This document shows positions 1 to 8,920 of a stretch of DNA of 64,000 nucleotides, piece after piece. Location: assembly GCF_023156245.1 (NCBI RefSeq), contig NZ_JAKZAH010000004.1, positions 1-64,000 on the forward strand. The letters are read 5' to 3'. Every line of letters begins with the position of its first letter. Position 1 is the stretch's first letter. The notes beneath the pieces were generated by a model that was not told where the DNA came from, did no database searches, and was given only the letters and a program-made list of their open reading frames with translations. A program made the translations under genes and the position numbers. The stretch comes from Marinobacter bryozoorum (GTDB taxonomy: Bacteria > Pseudomonadota > Gammaproteobacteria > Pseudomonadales > Oleiphilaceae).

Positions 1-48
1 TACTTCCACCTCGGCGGTCTTCAGCTGTATCCGGCTGGAATCCGTCAA
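1..48 (-). CDS. possible 5' end of a gene cut by the window edge
   Basis: An open frame reads leftward off the window from a TTG at 48 and would begin MTDSSRIQLKTAEVEV (16 residues seen). A GGTGGG stretch lies six bases upstream of the TTG, and a good promoter candidate lies about 80 bases further upstream (125-153). These two signals are the only support. The product cannot be named from 16 residues, and the start could instead be further inside the unseen part. Confidence 0.3.
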   Translation of the reverse strand, partial: MTDSSRIQLKTAEVEV

Positions 49-124
49 TGATTACCCACCATGATTGGGGAAGACCCCCCTTTTTGGCCATGAAGGCTGT
101 AGATTTGCCAGACTTCTATAAGTC

Positions 125-153
125 CTTTTAGTCGTTATGCGTTGATTGGTCAA
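125..153 (-). promoter_or_regulatory. candidate sigma-70 promoter for the edge gene
   Basis: On the minus strand there is a -35 TTGACC (148-153), a 17-base spacer and a -10 TAAAAG (125-130). The predicted transcript start is near 118, giving a leader of about 70 bases before the TTG at 48. The stretch 154-289 holds only AT-rich sequence and the end of the next gene; I see no other feature there. Confidence 0.35.
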
Positions 154-289
154 AGAACCTGACGTCATAACCAGCCTATAGAACCATATATTTTATAGCG
201 GGAAAGTGAACCGGCCCCCAGATCCAGTGTATTGAAGGTATACAGGTTACACGACCGGATCGGGGGTGTTGAAAATGGCCGTACGGGTG

Positions 290-997
290 TCAGGCCCAGG
301 TATCATTTTTCTTGCTGGGCTTCAGCCATGGCAACACCACGGCGATAAACATGCCCAGAATCAGCAGGCCGGCACCGAGTAGCATGAAGTCCGATTCTTT
401 GCGGGCTTCAAGGCGTTCCACTTCAGCGGTGAGGACTTCCACTTCGTTTTTCAGCCTCTGGTTGCTCTCCTGGAGTTCCCGGTTGCGACGGTCGAGGTTG
501 AGGGCATTGGCCGAGACCGAACGGATTTCCTCCAGCTCGTTACTAAGCTCGTCTACCCGGTTCTGGAGCTGTTGCTCACGGGAGGAGAGCTGGTCACGTT
601 CGCCGGAAACTTCGCTCATACGGTTCTGCAGTTCTTCCAACTCATTGCGGGCCTGCTCCAGCTCACTGTTGGCAGCATCGAGGCGATCCCGGGCAATGGG
701 CTGGTTGGTCAGGTAGCGGGTTGGTACCCAGCCCTCTATACCCTGGCTGGTTCGTATCTTGCTGTAACCGGAGTCCCCGGACTGCTCGAGGAGGGTGACC
801 GCGGTGCCACTGCGTAGCCCGTTATGGAGAATGCGGAATTGGGTGCCTTGTCCGCTGCGCACCGGCGCGTACAGCGTGTCATCAATATAGACGGTTCTGG
901 CGTGGGCCAGCCCGCTTACCAGAAGCAATGCCACCAGTGGCAGCACCAGCACGCGAAAACCGGTGAACACACGGGAAGAGTTTACAGCTCGAGCCAT
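290..997 (-). CDS. SH3b-domain, coiled-coil membrane protein (YgiM / TIGR04211 type)
   Basis: Protein of about 235 residues. It has an N-terminal hydrophobic signal segment (about residues 15-33, ending ALAHA), a bacterial SH3 domain (about 35-100, with the VRSGQGTQF and GWVPTRYL features of the family), a long heptad-rich coiled coil (about 105-205) and one C-terminal transmembrane helix (about 207-225) followed by a short lysine-rich tail. This is the layout of YgiM-like proteins, thought to sit in the inner membrane with the SH3 domain in the periplasm; the exact role is unknown. ATG at 997 is used here; a GTG one codon upstream (1000) is better spaced from AGGA and is also possible. It lies 178 bases downstream of the YciI-like gene on the same strand. 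Confidence 0.85.
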   Translation of the reverse strand: MARAVNSSRVFTGFRVLVLPLVALLLVSGLAHARTVYIDDTLYAPVRSGQGTQFRILHNGLRSGTAVTLLEQSGDSGYSKIRTSQGIEGWVPTRYLTNQPIARDRLDAANSELEQARNELEELQNRMSEVSGERDQLSSREQQLQNRVDELSNELEEIRSVSANALNLDRRNRELQESNQRLKNEVEVLTAEVERLEARKESDFMLLGAGLLILGMFIAVVLPWLKPSKKNDTWA

Positions 998-1178
998 CAC
1001 ATCGTTAATCCTGGCAGTTGAAGGATAGGATCAGTATCGAAGCGGCAATGGGAAATCCATGGAAGCGGATTCATTACCCACAGTCGGTTAGCCGGCAATT
1101 TTGTCACATCATTAGAGTGGATCAAGTCACTCGCTATTACAAAACGCTCATAGAGTCAGCGTGGGACCTGGCGCCGGC

Positions 1179-1478
1179 TCATGGCAAGACAGCCTTGAAG
1201 GGTTTGACCGTGACCTTGCGGTACACCCCGGCTTCAACATAGGGGTCGGCATCGGCCCAGTTGCGTGCGTCATCGAGGGTGTCAAATTCGGCAATGACCA
1301 GGCTACCGGTAAATCCGGCGTCCCCGGGTTCCGGGGTATCAAGCGCAGGGTGGGGCCCGGCTACCAGCAGGCGGCCCTGATCCCTCAGGATCTCCAGCCG
1401 AGCAAGGTGCGCCGGGCGTGCGGCGGCACGCAGGGGCAGGCTGTTTTCGATATCTTCGCTTATGATGGCGTAGTACAT
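1179..1478 (-). CDS. yciI: YciI family protein
   Basis: Small protein of 99 residues starting MYYAIISED. It shows the YciI-like alpha-beta fold signature: [22 protein letters not shown], then [11 protein letters not shown] and [17 protein letters not shown]. Family members are small dimeric ferredoxin-like proteins with a conserved His-Asp pair, related to dehydrochlorinase-like enzymes; the E. coli protein has no agreed function. The frame is open further upstream, but homologues begin at the MYYAI methionine, so that start is chosen. It is divergent from the PHP phosphatase gene, with 83 bases between them. Confidence 0.85.
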   Translation of the reverse strand: MYYAIISEDIENSLPLRAAARPAHLARLEILRDQGRLLVAGPHPALDTPEPGDAGFTGSLVIAEFDTLDDARNWADADPYVEAGVYRKVTVKPFKAVLP

Positions 1479-1561
1479 GGCGCAGGCGTCCTCTTGGATA
1501 TCGGGCATACGGGAACGTGTTAGACTGGCAGCCAACGCTTTGAACCCGTTCAGGATATGCC

Positions 1562-2443
1562 GTGACTATACCCCAGCCAATCCCCCAATGCATTGATCTC
1601 CATTGCCATAGCACCGCGTCTGATGGCGCTCTCAGTCCTGGTGAACTGATCGCCAGGGCGTCGGGGCAGGGTGTTACGCACCTTGCGCTGACGGACCATG
1701 ACACCCTCGAGGGCACCGCTGCAGCCCGGGAAGCGGCGGCACGTCATGGGCTTACCCTGATTAACGGCATCGAGCTGTCCTGCGTCTGGCGCAAGCTCAC
1801 GATCCATGTAGTGGGGCTTGATATGCGCGAGGGAGATACCGGTTTCGCCGAGCGGGTGGCTACACAGCAGGCGAACCGCTGGAAGCGGGCGGGTGCCATT
1901 GCGGACAAGCTCGTGCGGCATGTAACCGGCTGCGAGCGTACGATTTTCGACCAGGCCACGGCACAGGCTGGCGGGGATGTGCCGGGCCGTCCCCATTTCG
2001 CAAAGGCACTGGTGGAAGCAGGGCTGGTCAAGGACCAGGCCCAGGCGTTCAGAAAGTACCTGGGTAGCGGCAAGCCCGGAGACGTAAAGGCTTTCTGGCC
2101 AGAGCTGGAAGAGGTGGTTGGCTGGATTACCGATGCCGGCGGTATCGCCGTGCTGGCCCATCCTCGCAAGTACAAGCTGACGGCTACCCGGTTGCGGGCG
2201 CTGGTGGCCGACTTCATGGAGGCAGGGGGAGAGGGCATCGAGGTCGTCACCTCCGGACAATCCAGTGGTGACCTGGGATTTCTTGCGGAACTTTGTCGCC
2301 GGCACTCATTGCTGGCCTCCCGTGGAAGTGATTTTCACTTTCCAGGAGCCAGCTGGTGCGAGCTTGGCCGGATTCCGCCGTTACCCGAGGGCCTGACGCC
2401 CGTATGGGAGCGTTTTCGGGCCCCCTTGAGCCTGACAGGCTGA
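1562..2443 (+). CDS. PHP-domain phosphatase (nucleoside 3',5'-bisphosphate phosphatase, YciV/RNase AM type)
   Basis: Protein of 293 residues, full length for the family. PHP metal-binding motifs are intact: [15 protein letters not shown] near the N-terminus, [17 protein letters not shown], a mid-protein AHPRKYK, and the C-terminal GSDFHFPG. The family hydrolyses the 3'-phosphate of nucleoside 3',5'-bisphosphates and trims RNA 5' ends (RNase AM in E. coli), using three divalent metal ions. Translation starts at GTG 1562, with an AGGAT ribosome site 6-7 bases upstream. It often precedes a yciO-type gene elsewhere; here the next gene is convergent. Confidence 0.9.
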   Translation: MTIPQPIPQCIDLHCHSTASDGALSPGELIARASGQGVTHLALTDHDTLEGTAAAREAAARHGLTLINGIELSCVWRKLTIHVVGLDMREGDTGFAERVATQQANRWKRAGAIADKLVRHVTGCERTIFDQATAQAGGDVPGRPHFAKALVEAGLVKDQAQAFRKYLGSGKPGDVKAFWPELEEVVGWITDAGGIAVLAHPRKYKLTATRLRALVADFMEAGGEGIEVVTSGQSSGDLGFLAELCRRHSLLASRGSDFHFPGASWCELGRIPPLPEGLTPVWERFRAPLSLTG

Positions 2444-2468
2444 AACCGCGAGATCGGCGTTAGAGCAA

Positions 2469-3008
2469 TCAGTCGGGCGCGTGGAAGTGCAGGTAAAGGT
2501 CTGTGAGCGCGTCCGGAATGGCTTCGGCCATCTCACTGGAGACCTTTTCGTCTTCCCGGGCTTTTCGGAAGTCCTCATCGTCAAACAGGCCGGACAGGGT
2601 CAGCATGGGTACCAGCAGTTCTGCGGTGCCTGCCTCGTCAGCCTGCAGCCATTCTTCTTCATCTTCCAGGAAGCTGTCCACGAACCCGGCGCACCAGTTT
2701 TCAAGGGCGTTCATCGGGTCGCCGTCTTCCGGCTCGGGAAGCTCGAGGGCCTGGCCCATATCCAGTGAGTGAGCGAGGCCCTGGGCCAGTTGTCCGGTCA
2801 GGCGGGCAAACTCCCCTGGCACATCTGTCGGTGCAACCGAGTCCTGCCCGGTTGCAAGGCGGAATATCTCGGAGGCATCCAGGGATCGTGGGCCTACCAC
2901 GCTGGCGCAAACCACGCCGTGGAGCCCAAAGAAGTCCAGTGACTCCTCTCCCCAGGGTTCTGCGAAGAGGATGTCTTCCAGTACTTCAATTTCATCGTTG
3001 TTCAGCAT
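2469..3008 (-). CDS. YecA/YgfB family protein (UPF0149)
   Basis: Acidic protein of 179 residues in the all-helical UPF0149 family. Typical features are the DFFGLHGVVCAS segment near the start, the central WCAGFVDSF motif and a LTDLYLHFH ending. It lacks the C-terminal SEC-C zinc motif carried by longer YecA proteins. No biochemical role is established for the short form. It converges with the PHP gene (25 bases between stops) and lies 93 bases downstream of the end of rne on the same strand, but a 10-base hairpin separates it from rne. Confidence 0.85.
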   Translation of the reverse strand: MLNNDEIEVLEDILFAEPWGEESLDFFGLHGVVCASVVGPRSLDASEIFRLATGQDSVAPTDVPGEFARLTGQLAQGLAHSLDMGQALELPEPEDGDPMNALENWCAGFVDSFLEDEEEWLQADEAGTAELLVPMLTLSGLFDDEDFRKAREDEKVSSEMAEAIPDALTDLYLHFHAPD

Positions 3009-3042
3009 TCAACTGCTCCTGGCACGAGGCCATGGTGGGGTA

Positions 3043-3070
3043 TCACGGGTACACTGAGGCGTACCCGTGA
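3043..3070. repeat. 10-bp perfect inverted repeat after rne
   Basis: TCACGGGTAC (3043-3052) and GTACCCGTGA (3061-3070) form a perfect stem with an 8-base loop. It lies 31-59 bases downstream of the rne stop and 35-62 bases upstream of the YecA-family start. There is no T run, so it may be an mRNA 3'-end stabiliser, a weak terminator or an operator for the small gene. Confidence 0.5.
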
Positions 3071-3101
3071 ATCTTGCAACGCTTTGGAATCTGAACGAAT
3101 T

Positions 3102-6100
3102 TTACTGTTCAGATCCCTGCTGACCGGAGTCGCCGGCATCGTCACTGCCTTCTTTGGCAGATGTGGCGCCTTCGCTGGGCGCAGCCTTCCGTGCCGCTTC
3201 TGCCGCCCGCCGGCGCTTGCGCACCTCCCGCGGGTCATTATAGGCGCGGCCCGGTGTTACCGGGACCTCGGCTGAGGCCTTGTCCTCAGTGGCCTCGGCC
3301 GCTTTTACCGGTTCGGCGCTTCCGGTTTTCTGGCTGTCGGCGGCGGGCGCTTCGCCCTTGCTCGCCTGGTCGTCACTGCCAGAGTCTCCAGTCGTCGAGC
3401 CGGACTCCGGAGCCTTGCCCGGGGCAGTCGTTTCCGCGCTCCCGGTTTCGTTGGCCTTGTCCGTATCGGTCTGCGTGGACGTGGTCTGTTCCGGGGGCTT
3501 GGCCTCTGTCGGCGTGGCTTCCTTTGCCTCTTTCACGGCGTCAGACGAGGTCCCATCGGATTTCTGGTTCCCGGCCTGGTGGCCCTTGTCGGCCTCCGGT
3601 GCTTTTTCAGCGAGAGCCTCGGAGGTGTCGGCAGAGCCGGTTTCCGGCTTCTTCGCACCGGTTCCTTCGGAAGCACTTGTCGCCGTAGCTGAAACCTTGC
3701 TGCTATCGGCATCTGAAGCGGCACTCTCCGGCTTCGCGTCGTGCTCCGGGCCAGGCGCTGCCTCCTGCTTGCTGGCGCGGGGCTCTGCCGCGTCCTTTCC
3801 GGGTGCTGCTTCGGAGCTTGCCGGTTTGCTGCTGTCATCCTTGCTGGCACTGCGGGGCTTGCGACCCCGGTTGCGGCCCTTGCCGGATGACTGGTCATCG
3901 CGGCCCTTGCGGCTTGTGTCATCACTGTCAGAAGCCGCGGCCTGGCCAGGAGCAGGCTGGCTATCTGCAGCCGCCGTTTCCGTTTCCCCCTCTTTTGCTT
4001 CCGGGCTGGAAGTGGTCTGCGAAGCCGGGGCAGCGGTGGTTGTCTCCGGCTTCTTCGGCTCGGGAGCAGGTGCTTGCTCTGCTGCTGCCGGGGAAGTTGC
4101 CTTGGCTACCTTCGTATCCTGTCCGGTTTCACGGTCAGCCAGTTCGCCCTGGTGCTTCTCTGTGCGTTCGGCCTTGCGGGTCGCCGGAGTGCTTTCCGGG
4201 CTATCCGCAGGTGATCCGTCCCGGTTACGGGGACGGCGGGCACGCCTGGGCCTGGACGGCTTTGCGTCCTGGGATTTGTCCGGTCCTTTGTCCTGGGCCT
4301 TGTCTGCCGGCTTGTTACTTCCGTTGGTGTCATTCTGGCTCTGACGATCCTGGGGCTTGCCCCCCTTGTCGTCATCCTTGCCTTTTCCGCCTTTCTGGCC
4401 CTGACCGCTACGGCGGTTATCCGGCTTGCCGTTGTCTTTCTGGGCGTTGTCGCGGTTATCGGAGCGGGACGGGTTATCCTGCTGGCCCTGGCGATTATCG
4501 CCGGACCGACGGTTGCGTCCGCCACGATTGCTGCGATTGTTACGGCTGCGTCCGCCGCGGTTGTCATCGTCCCTGTTCTGGCCGGAGGTGTCGCGACGAT
4601 CACTGCCCTGGCGATTGTCCGGACTGCTGCGGTCATCACGTGCTACCCGGGTCTTGCGGCGATCCTGGCGCCCCTGCTGGGTGCGGTTGCCACTCGAGCC
4701 CTGGCTTCGCTGCTGCTTGTCGCGCCCTGAAGTTTCCTCGGCGGTGTCGTTGCCGAAAAAGCTTGCCAGCTTGCGGGACAGCTTGCGGAACATCCCTTCG
4801 TCGGTCGCTTCCTCGCTCTTTGCACTGGCTGCAGGCTTGGCGCTGGCTGCCGGTGCTGCCGGAGTCGGGGCCGGGGCCGCGGGGCGAACCGATTTCACGG
4901 CTGCTTCTTCCCGGGGCGGAGCTTCGCGAGTGACGTGTACTTCCGCCTGCTCCTCTTCCTGCGCGGCGTACTCTTCCGCCATTTTGTAGCTGGTTACCTT
5001 GTCGCCGGCTTCGTCGTCACGAACCCGAAGGATCTCGAAGTGCGGCGTCTCCATATGAGCCGCCGGTACAACCAGGATTTCCACCTGTTGCCGGGCCTCG
5101 ATGTCAGCCAGCTGCTTGCGCTTTTCGTTTAGCAGGAAGGTGGCTACCGAAACCGGCACTATGGCACGGACTTCACCGGTCTTGTCCTTGGAGGCTTCCT
5201 CGAAAATGAGGCGCATGATGCTCAGTGCCAGAGACTCGATGCCACGGATGGTGCCCTGGCCACTGCAACGGGGGCAGACTTCACTGCGGGTCTCACCCAG
5301 GGAGGGGCGCAGGCGCTGACGTGACATTTCCAGCAGGCCGAAGCGGGAAATCTTGCCCACCTGGACCCGGGCGCGGTCCAGCTCAAGGGCCTGGCGCATG
5401 CGCTGTTCCACTTCCCGCTGGTTTCGGGCAGGGGTCATATCGATAAAGTCGATAACAATCAGGCCGCCCATATCCCGCAGGCGCAGCTGGCGTGCAATCT
5501 CGTCAGCAGCTTCGAGGTTGGTCTGAACGGCGGTTTCCTCGATATCCTGGCCCTTGGTGGCCCGGGAGGAGTTGATGTCGATGGAGACCAGCGCTTCGGT
5601 GGGGTCAATCACAATGGAACCACCGGAAGGCAGCTTCACTTCGCGCTGGAAGGCTGTCTCGATCTGCGCTTCGATCTGGTAGCGGCTGAACAGCGGGATT
5701 TCGTCTTCGTAGAGTTTGATCTTGTTCTCAAACGTAGGCATCACCTGGCGTACGAAGCCGAGCACGTTCTCATAGACCTCGGCGGAGTCAATCAGTACTT
5801 CACCGATGTCCTGGCGAAGGTAGTCACGCACCGCGCGGATGATAACGTTGCTTTCCTGGTGCAGCAGGCGGGGCGCCTTGTGCTCATTGGCGGCGCCGGT
5901 AATGGCCTCCCAGGTCGCGACCAGGTAGTTGAGGTCCCATTGAAGTTCTTCGGCGGTGCGGCCAATGCCGGCGGTGCGGACGATGGTACCCATGGCCTTG
6001 GGTACATCCACGTTGTTCAGGGCTTCCTTGAGCTGGGCCCGCTCTTCACCCTCGATGCGTCGGGAGATGCCACCCGCACGCGGGTTGTTGGGCATCAATA

Positions 6101-6485
6101 CCAGGTAGCGACCGGCAAGGGAGATAAACGTCGTGAGGGCAGCGCCCTTGTTGCCGCGCTCTTCCTTGTCGACCTGGATGATAACTTCCTGGCCTTCAGA
6201 AACGACTTCCTTGATGTTGATCTTGCCTTCGATCTGCCCGGGGGGCTTGCGGAAGTAATCCTTCGAGATTTCTTTCAGGGGGAGGAAGCCGTGGCGCTCG
6301 GCGCCAAAGTCAACGAAGGCAGCTTCAAGGCTCGGCTCGACCCGCGTGATCCGGCCCTTGTAGATGTTGGCTTTCTTCTGCTCCCGGGTGGAGGATTCGA
6401 TATCGAGGTCAAACAGACGCTGGCCATCGACCAGCGCGACGCGCAACTCTTCAGGGTGAGTTGCATTAATGAGCATTCTTTTCAT
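3102..6485 (-). CDS. rne: ribonuclease E
   Basis: Endoribonuclease of 1,127 residues that starts mRNA decay, processes 5S rRNA and tRNA precursors, and scaffolds the degradosome on the inner membrane. The start [18 protein letters not shown] matches homologues; a TTG seven codons upstream is ignored. The N-terminal catalytic half is intact: S1 domain, DNase I-like domain with the metal-binding aspartates in [13 protein letters not shown] (near 303) and [10 protein letters not shown] (near 346), and the zinc link CPRC (404-407). A membrane-targeting amphipathic helix follows ([15 protein letters not shown]). The C-terminal half is long, disordered, first Arg/Gly/Asn-rich (RNA binding), then Ala/Ser/Glu/Lys-rich, ending with a conserved-looking [14 protein letters not shown] segment. 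I cannot recognise E. coli-type RhlB, enolase or PNPase sites. Confidence 0.97.
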   Translation of the reverse strand: MKRMLINATHPEELRVALVDGQRLFDLDIESSTREQKKANIYKGRITRVEPSLEAAFVDFGAERHGFLPLKEISKDYFRKPPGQIEGKINIKEVVSEGQEVIIQVDKEERGNKGAALTTFISLAGRYLVLMPNNPRAGGISRRIEGEERAQLKEALNNVDVPKAMGTIVRTAGIGRTAEELQWDLNYLVATWEAITGAANEHKAPRLLHQESNVIIRAVRDYLRQDIGEVLIDSAEVYENVLGFVRQVMPTFENKIKLYEDEIPLFSRYQIEAQIETAFQREVKLPSGGSIVIDPTEALVSIDINSSRATKGQDIEETAVQTNLEAADEIARQLRLRDMGGLIVIDFIDMTPARNQREVEQRMRQALELDRARVQVGKISRFGLLEMSRQRLRPSLGETRSEVCPRCSGQGTIRGIESLALSIMRLIFEEASKDKTGEVRAIVPVSVATFLLNEKRKQLADIEARQQVEILVVPAAHMETPHFEILRVRDDEAGDKVTSYKMAEEYAAQEEEQAEVHVTREAPPREEAAVKSVRPAAPAPTPAAPAASAKPAASAKSEEATDEGMFRKLSRKLASFFGNDTAEETSGRDKQQRSQGSSGNRTQQGRQDRRKTRVARDDRSSPDNRQGSDRRDTSGQNRDDDNRGGRSRNNRSNRGGRNRRSGDNRQGQQDNPSRSDNRDNAQKDNGKPDNRRSGQGQKGGKGKDDDKGGKPQDRQSQNDTNGSNKPADKAQDKGPDKSQDAKPSRPRRARRPRNRDGSPADSPESTPATRKAERTEKHQGELADRETGQDTKVAKATSPAAAEQAPAPEPKKPETTTAAPASQTTSSPEAKEGETETAAADSQPAPGQAAASDSDDTSRKGRDDQSSGKGRNRGRKPRSASKDDSSKPASSEAAPGKDAAEPRASKQEAAPGPEHDAKPESAASDADSSKVSATATSASEGTGAKKPETGSADTSEALAEKAPEADKGHQAGNQKSDGTSSDAVKEAKEATPTEAKPPEQTTSTQTDTDKANETGSAETTAPGKAPESGSTTGDSGSDDQASKGEAPAADSQKTGSAEPVKAAEATEDKASAEVPVTPGRAYNDPREVRKRRRAAEAARKAAPSEGATSAKEGSDDAGDSGQQGSEQ

Positions 6486-6840
6486 GGAAAAGACGATTCC
6501 TGTCAATTAGTTAGACAGGAAACCGCGGGTTGTCACGAAGCGCAGCTGCCAACGGCCGGGCAAGCCCCGGCGTTGGCGGGTCAGGCCTTGAGCGCCGGCC
6601 TGTGTCCCGGTCCTTCCAGGCCACTGCATATGCCCGCCCTGTACTCGGACAGGGGAGGGCAATATGGAATCAGTCTCTGTGGACGCATGCTACATATCTT
6701 TCGGTTCACACGGGTGCCTGGGTCTCACGTCGTATTAGTCAGATGACGGCCCGGCCCTGCGTGGTGGTAAAATCTTCGCGTTTCCCGCAGGGTTTCCTGC
6801 GTGGTTACTGTCATATGCCCGGTCTGGACCTGTGAGATTC

Positions 6841-6863
6841 CCGGTACCGTATGCGGGTACCGG
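6841..6863. repeat. inverted repeat A in rne leader
   Basis: CCGGTACC (6841-6848) and GGTACCGG (6856-6863) form a perfect 8-base stem with a 7-base loop. Confidence 0.6.
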
Positions 6864-6918
6864 TGCAGGTGGCATGCCGTATTGCGGCGCGCGCTCCGGG
6901 CCTGGTATTACCAAGATG

Positions 6919-6950
6919 CCCGATCGACTTGATAGCCTGGTTCGATCGGG
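6919..6950. repeat. inverted repeat B in rne leader
   Basis: CCCGATCGA (6919-6927) pairs perfectly with TCGATCGGG (6942-6950) over a 14-base loop. Confidence 0.6.
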
Positions 6951-7038
6951 TGGCGGGTGTTGGTCTGCAAGGCAAGAATTGCTGCCTGGCGAGCACCCGG
7001 ATTTCTCTGTCTGCTTCTGCCGTGTAGGTTGCCCGTGG

Positions 7039-7069
7039 GAATGCCCGGTTGTCAGGGCATCGGGCATTC
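7039..7069. repeat. inverted repeat C with two alternative pairings
   Basis: GAATGCCCG (7039-7047) pairs perfectly with CGGGCATTC (7061-7069). The inner ATGCCC (7041-7046) can instead pair with GGGCAT (7055-7060). The two stems exclude each other. The right arm overlaps the candidate -35 box for rluC. Confidence 0.55.
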
Positions 7070-7095
7070 AAACTCCCGGCCAGTCTCTGTATACT
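7067..7095 (+). promoter_or_regulatory. candidate rluC promoter
   Basis: A -35 TTCAAA (7067-7072), a 17-base spacer and a -10 TATACT (7090-7095). The predicted transcript start near 7102 gives a leader of about 113 bases. Confidence 0.45.
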
Positions 7096-7155
7096 TCAAC
7101 CGCTCCGGCGGTCGGCATGTTGGCCGGGCCGTAGACAAACGGAAAAGCATTCCGG

Positions 7156-7184
7156 AATATAGCAGCAAAGCCCCGTAGCATCAA
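7156..7184 (-). promoter_or_regulatory. candidate rne promoter
   Basis: On the minus strand there is a -35 TTGATG (7179-7184), a 17-base spacer and a -10 TATATT (7156-7161). The predicted start near 7149 gives an rne leader of about 660 nt holding hairpins A-C. The predicted rne and rluC transcripts would overlap in antisense between about 7102 and 7149. Confidence 0.45.
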
Positions 7185-7214
7185 TCCCGCATCCTTCAGG
7201 AATCTGTCCCTCCT

Positions 7215-8210
7215 ATGGCATCTACCAAGCGCAGTCAGTCTCCGGTCTCCCGGTCGCGCCCGGGGTCATCCAGCGCCTCTGCAGGTGTGCAATGGATAAC
7301 CGTTGATCCGGACATGGCTGGCCAGCGGTTGGACAACTTTCTCATGGCGCGCCTGCGAGGCGTGCCCAGGAGCAAGATCTACCGCATAGTCCGTAAGGGC
7401 GAGGTGCGGGTGAACAAGGGCAGGGTGCGGCCAGATACACGGCTCGAGGCCGGGGATGAGGTGCGTATTCCGCCGGTGGTTCGTCCGGAGAAACCAGTCA
7501 GTGCCGTGCCGGGCGACCGGGTGCAGGCGGTGATGGAAAATGCTGTGATCTTCGAGAACGATGACCTGCTGGTGGTCAACAAACCTTCAGGTATTGCTGT
7601 GCACGGCGGTAGTGGCCTCAGTTTCGGCCTGATCGAGGTATTGCGGGCGGCGCGCCCGGATGCACGGTTTCTGGAGCTGGTACACCGCCTGGATAGGGAT
7701 ACCTCCGGGTTGGTGATGATCGCCCGTAAGCGATCGGCGCTCCGTTTCCTGCAGGATGAACTGCGTCAGCGCCAGGTTCGTAAACATTACCATGCCCTGG
7801 TCAGCGGCCACTGGCCTGGCTCTGTTACTGAGGTCAGTGAACCCCTGTTGCGCTATGAAATGCCCAATGGAGAGCGGCGGGTAAAGGTGGATGATGGTGG
7901 CAAGGCTTCGCTGACCCGGTACCGTGTCCTGGACGCCTGGCAGGGTTACAGCCTGGTTGAAGCCTCGCCGGTGACCGGGCGTACCCATCAGATCCGGGTT
8001 CATTGCGCCAGCACGGGGCACCCCATAGCCGGTGATGATAAATATATGGATGCGGCCGGGTTAAGGGCGTTCCGCAGCCTGGGTGGAAGCAGGCTGATGC
8101 TCCACGCCCGTGCCCTTGAGTTTCGCCTGCCAGGCGGTGATGAGTGGCTTCGCCTTGAGGCCCCCTATGACGAGGCATTCAGCCAGGTGCTGGGAAGGCT
8201 GGCCCGCTGA
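7215..8210 (+). CDS. rluC: 23S rRNA pseudouridine(955/2504/2580) synthase
   Basis: Protein of 331 residues. It has a basic, Ser-rich N-terminal extension (about 25 residues), an S4 RNA-binding domain (about 30-95, beginning GQRLDNFLMARL) and an RluA-type catalytic domain with the active-site aspartate in HRLDRDTSG. The later GRTHQIRVH motif is also typical. It isomerises three uridines in the large-subunit rRNA around the peptidyl transferase centre. It is divergent from rne, as in E. coli and Pseudomonas, and is followed 22 bases later by the HAD phosphatase, so the two are probably cotranscribed. Confidence 0.95.
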   Translation: MASTKRSQSPVSRSRPGSSSASAGVQWITVDPDMAGQRLDNFLMARLRGVPRSKIYRIVRKGEVRVNKGRVRPDTRLEAGDEVRIPPVVRPEKPVSAVPGDRVQAVMENAVIFENDDLLVVNKPSGIAVHGGSGLSFGLIEVLRAARPDARFLELVHRLDRDTSGLVMIARKRSALRFLQDELRQRQVRKHYHALVSGHWPGSVTEVSEPLLRYEMPNGERRVKVDDGGKASLTRYRVLDAWQGYSLVEASPVTGRTHQIRVHCASTGHPIAGDDKYMDAAGLRAFRSLGGSRLMLHARALEFRLPGGDEWLRLEAPYDEAFSQVLGRLAR

Positions 8211-8232
8211 TGCAGTGAGGAGAGCAGTGACA

Positions 8233-8880
8233 ATGTCTTATAAGGTGGTGATATTCGACTGGGACGGAACACTGGTTGACTCTGTGGAACACATTGCCGG
8301 CAGCCTGCACCAGGCAGCGGTCGAGCTGGGCTTTCCTGCCCGGGAGCGAGAGGCCTACCGGGACATTATCGGCCTGGGCATGGTGGAGGCGCTTGAGGCA
8401 CTGTATCCCGGCTTGTCCCGGGATGAAATGCAGGCCATCCGGGAAGGCTATGCCCGCTATTTCTTTGCCAGAAAGACCATGCCCCAGAATGTGTTTGACG
8501 GTATGGCGGATGTGGTGGCGGACCTGAAGCTTGATCGCCGGCTGGTGGCAGTGGCCACTGGCAAGAGTCGTCGCGGGCTGGATCCCGCCCTGGTTTCAAG
8601 TGGTCTCGGGCCTCATTTTGATGTGACTCGCTGTGCCGACGAAACCCGTTCCAAGCCGGACCCGCGTATGCTTTTGGAAATCCTTGAGCATTTCGAGGCT
8701 GAGCCTTCTGAGGCCGTTATGATCGGTGATACCCGCTATGACCTGGATATGGCCCGTCGCATCGGTATGCCGTCAATCGGAGTGGAATGGGGCGTCCATA
8801 AGCGGGATGAACTCGGAAAGTACGACCCCGTCCGTGTAACCAGTAGTGTCGATGAGCTCCGGGAGGCTCTTGGGCTGTAA
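8233..8880 (+). CDS. HAD-family phosphatase (phosphoglycolate phosphatase-like)
   Basis: Protein of 215 residues. HAD motifs are intact: FDWDGTLVDS (nucleophile and acid aspartates), VATGKSRRGLD, KPDP and GDTRYDLDMA. The helical cap between motifs I and II is of the Gph/PGP type. The start MSYKVVIFDWDG is preceded by a GGAGAG site; the frame is open upstream inside rluC but that part is not conserved. The family dephosphorylates small phosphometabolites; the substrate here is unknown. The rluC-HAD-sppA order is the same as in Pseudomonas. Confidence 0.88.
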   Translation: MSYKVVIFDWDGTLVDSVEHIAGSLHQAAVELGFPAREREAYRDIIGLGMVEALEALYPGLSRDEMQAIREGYARYFFARKTMPQNVFDGMADVVADLKLDRRLVAVATGKSRRGLDPALVSSGLGPHFDVTRCADETRSKPDPRMLLEILEHFEAEPSEAVMIGDTRYDLDMARRIGMPSIGVEWGVHKRDELGKYDPVRVTSSVDELREALGL

Positions 8881-8920
8881 GGGCTTGTCCTGGAAGCGAA
8901 CAGCAACAGTGAGGTAGTGC

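Larger units (their letters stand above)
6486..7214. promoter_or_regulatory. rne/rluC divergent intergenic region with long rne leader
   Basis: 729 bases with no gene. It contains candidate promoters for both flanking genes (separate entries) and three hairpins that would fall inside the rne leader RNA: 6841-6863, 6919-6950 and 7039-7069. In E. coli the rne 5' leader (about 360 nt) carries hairpins through which RNase E controls its own message; the equivalent here would be about 660 nt. Function is inferred from position and structure only. Confidence 0.6.

Noticed and set aside
61..90. Terminator at GGGG-AAGA-CCCC-CCTTTTT near the left edge
   Set aside because: The stem is only four base pairs and would terminate nothing on the plus strand in view.
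3280..4344. 354-residue reading frame opposite rne
   Set aside because: It is Ser/Ala/Leu-rich low complexity mirroring the GC-rich disordered tail of RNase E; no domain, no ribosome site.
6744..6773. Second rluC or antisense promoter at TAAAAT (6768-6773)
   Set aside because: No acceptable -35 at 16-18 bases upstream.
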